DNA of 64,000 bases from Eriocheir sinensis (taxonomy: Eukaryota > Arthropoda > Malacostraca > Decapoda > Varunidae), in NCBI RefSeq assembly GCF_024679095.1, contig NW_026111659.1, positions 1 through 64,000 of the forward strand, read 5' to 3'. The notes below the pieces were generated by a model. That model was not told the origin of the DNA, searched no databases, and saw nothing but the letters and a program-made list of their open reading frames with translations. Each line of letters starts with the position of its first letter. Positions within the stretch are counted from its first letter, which is position 1. A program made the position numbers and the translations under genes. Shown piece after piece: positions 62,566-64,000 of the stretch.

Positions 62566-64000
62566 TCTGTGTATTTTTGTATATAGTTTTATACAAATTT
62601 ACGATATTTTATGTGTATTTTGTATATTTATATTTATACAAATACACATTCTTTTACTGGTATTTTGTTTATTTATTTTGATACGATTTTTATGTGTATT
62701 TTGTATTCATTTTTTTATACGTATTTACTTCATTTTATGTGTATTTTGTATATATTTTTATAGAAATCAACGTTATTTTATGTGTATTCGTATATATATT
62801 TTGAAACAAATTTACATTGTTTTATATGTATTTTGCATATCTATTTCAATACAAATTTACCTTACAGTATGTGCATTTTTTATATTTATTTTAATACAAA
62901 TTTTAATATTTTATGTGTATTTTGGTATATATATATTTTTATAAAAAATGCGTTATTTTATGGCTATTTTGCATCTTTATTTTCATACAAATTTACATTA
63001 TTTAATTAATATTCTGTGTATTTATTTTGATACGATTTTACATTATTCTAATTGTGTTTTGTATATATTTTTTTATACATATTTACATTATTTAATTAGT
63101 ATTTTGTATATATATTTGATACAAATTTGCGTTATTTTAAGTGTATATGTTTATATATTTTCATTAAAATTTCCATTATTTTATGTGTATTTTGTATATG
63201 TATTTCAATACAAATTTACCTAATTTTATGTGTATTTTGTATATTTATTTTCATACAAATTTAAATAATTTTTTAGTATTTTTGTATATAGTTTTATACA
63301 AACTTAGGTTATTTTATGAGAATTTTGTATATCTATTTTCACACAAATACATTCTTTTATTGATATTGTGTTTATTTATTGTGACGAGAATATAAATTAT
63401 TTAATGTATTTTGTATATATATATTTTTATACGTATTTACATCATTTCATGTGTATTTTGTATATATATTTCTATAATCTACGTTATTTTATGTGTGTTC
63501 GTATATAGATTTTTAAACAAATTTACACTTTAAAGTGCATTTTGTATATTATTTCAATACAAATTTACCTTATTGTACGTGCATTTTGTATATTAATTTT
63601 AACACATATTTAATTATTCTATGTGTATTTTGTATATGTATTTAAAAATATGGTTTATTTTATGGGTATTTTGCATCTTTATTTTCATACAAAATTACCT
63701 TATTTTATTGATATTCTGTGTATTTATTTTGATACGATTTTACATTATTCTATGTGTATTTTGTATATATTTTTCATTTAATTTAGCTTATTTTATATGT
63801 ATTTTGTATATCTATTTATTTTAATACAAAATCAAATATTTTATGTTTTTTCGTATATATATTTAAAAAAAATGCGTTATTTTATGGGTATTTTGCATCT
63901 TAATTTTCATACAAATTTACATTATTTTATTAATATTTTCTGTATTTATTTTGATACGATTTTACATTATTTTATTTGTGTTTTGTGTATATTTTTTTAT
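62566..64000 (+). repeat. 45-bp satellite, T-rich strand on +, runs off the window
   Basis: About 32 units colinear with 24297-25850, minus the 110-bp duplication present there. The array continues past the right edge. Confidence 0.88.

Overview
This is a eukaryotic window made almost entirely of one AT-rich satellite, with a single decayed LINE retrotransposon as the only recognisable protein-coding remnant. The LINE carries an apurinic-type endonuclease and a jockey-superfamily-like reverse transcriptase, a type very common in arthropods and notably in decapod crustaceans. Together with long poly(AT) tracts (a light poly(dA-dT) satellite is a classic feature of crab genomes), this makes a decapod or other arthropod the best guess. 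No single-copy gene is present to confirm it.

Layout: positions 1-509 and 3723-64000 are satellite. The basic unit is about 45 bp. Neighbouring units differ and follow recurring orders, giving a higher-order structure with periods of roughly 1.0-1.2 kb; multi-kb colinear copies also recur across the window. One strand of the unit is T-rich (key word TTATTTTATGTGTATTTTG) and the other A-rich (CAAAATACACATAAAATAA). The array changes orientation about 46 times, in blocks of 70 bp to about 5 kb. In the satellite features, 'strand' is the strand on which the T-rich version reads. Block limits are by eye, about +/-15 bp. Several inversion junctions recur with the same sequence, so inverted structures have been copied as part of larger units. 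Five (AT)n tracts of 52-158 bp sit at places where paralogous copies have only short AT runs.

Positions 510-3722 hold the LINE: a leader of about 140 bp, a broken coding region of about 1,000 codons from the ATG at 651 to a TGA at 3673, and a 30-A tail. It has about 13 frame changes and two in-frame stops. It lies inside one satellite block and has not been co-amplified.

The satellite unit is 45 bp = 15 codons, and its T-rich strand consensus contains no stop triplet in any of the three frames. This generates hundreds of overlapping I/Y/F/L/C-rich open frames with a 15-residue period (up to 399 codons). I regard them as artefacts and annotate none as genes. I saw no tRNA, rRNA, CRISPR, spliced gene or telomeric repeat. 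The most interesting content is the inversion-rich satellite itself, with its conserved junctions and its microsatellites apparently born inside the units.
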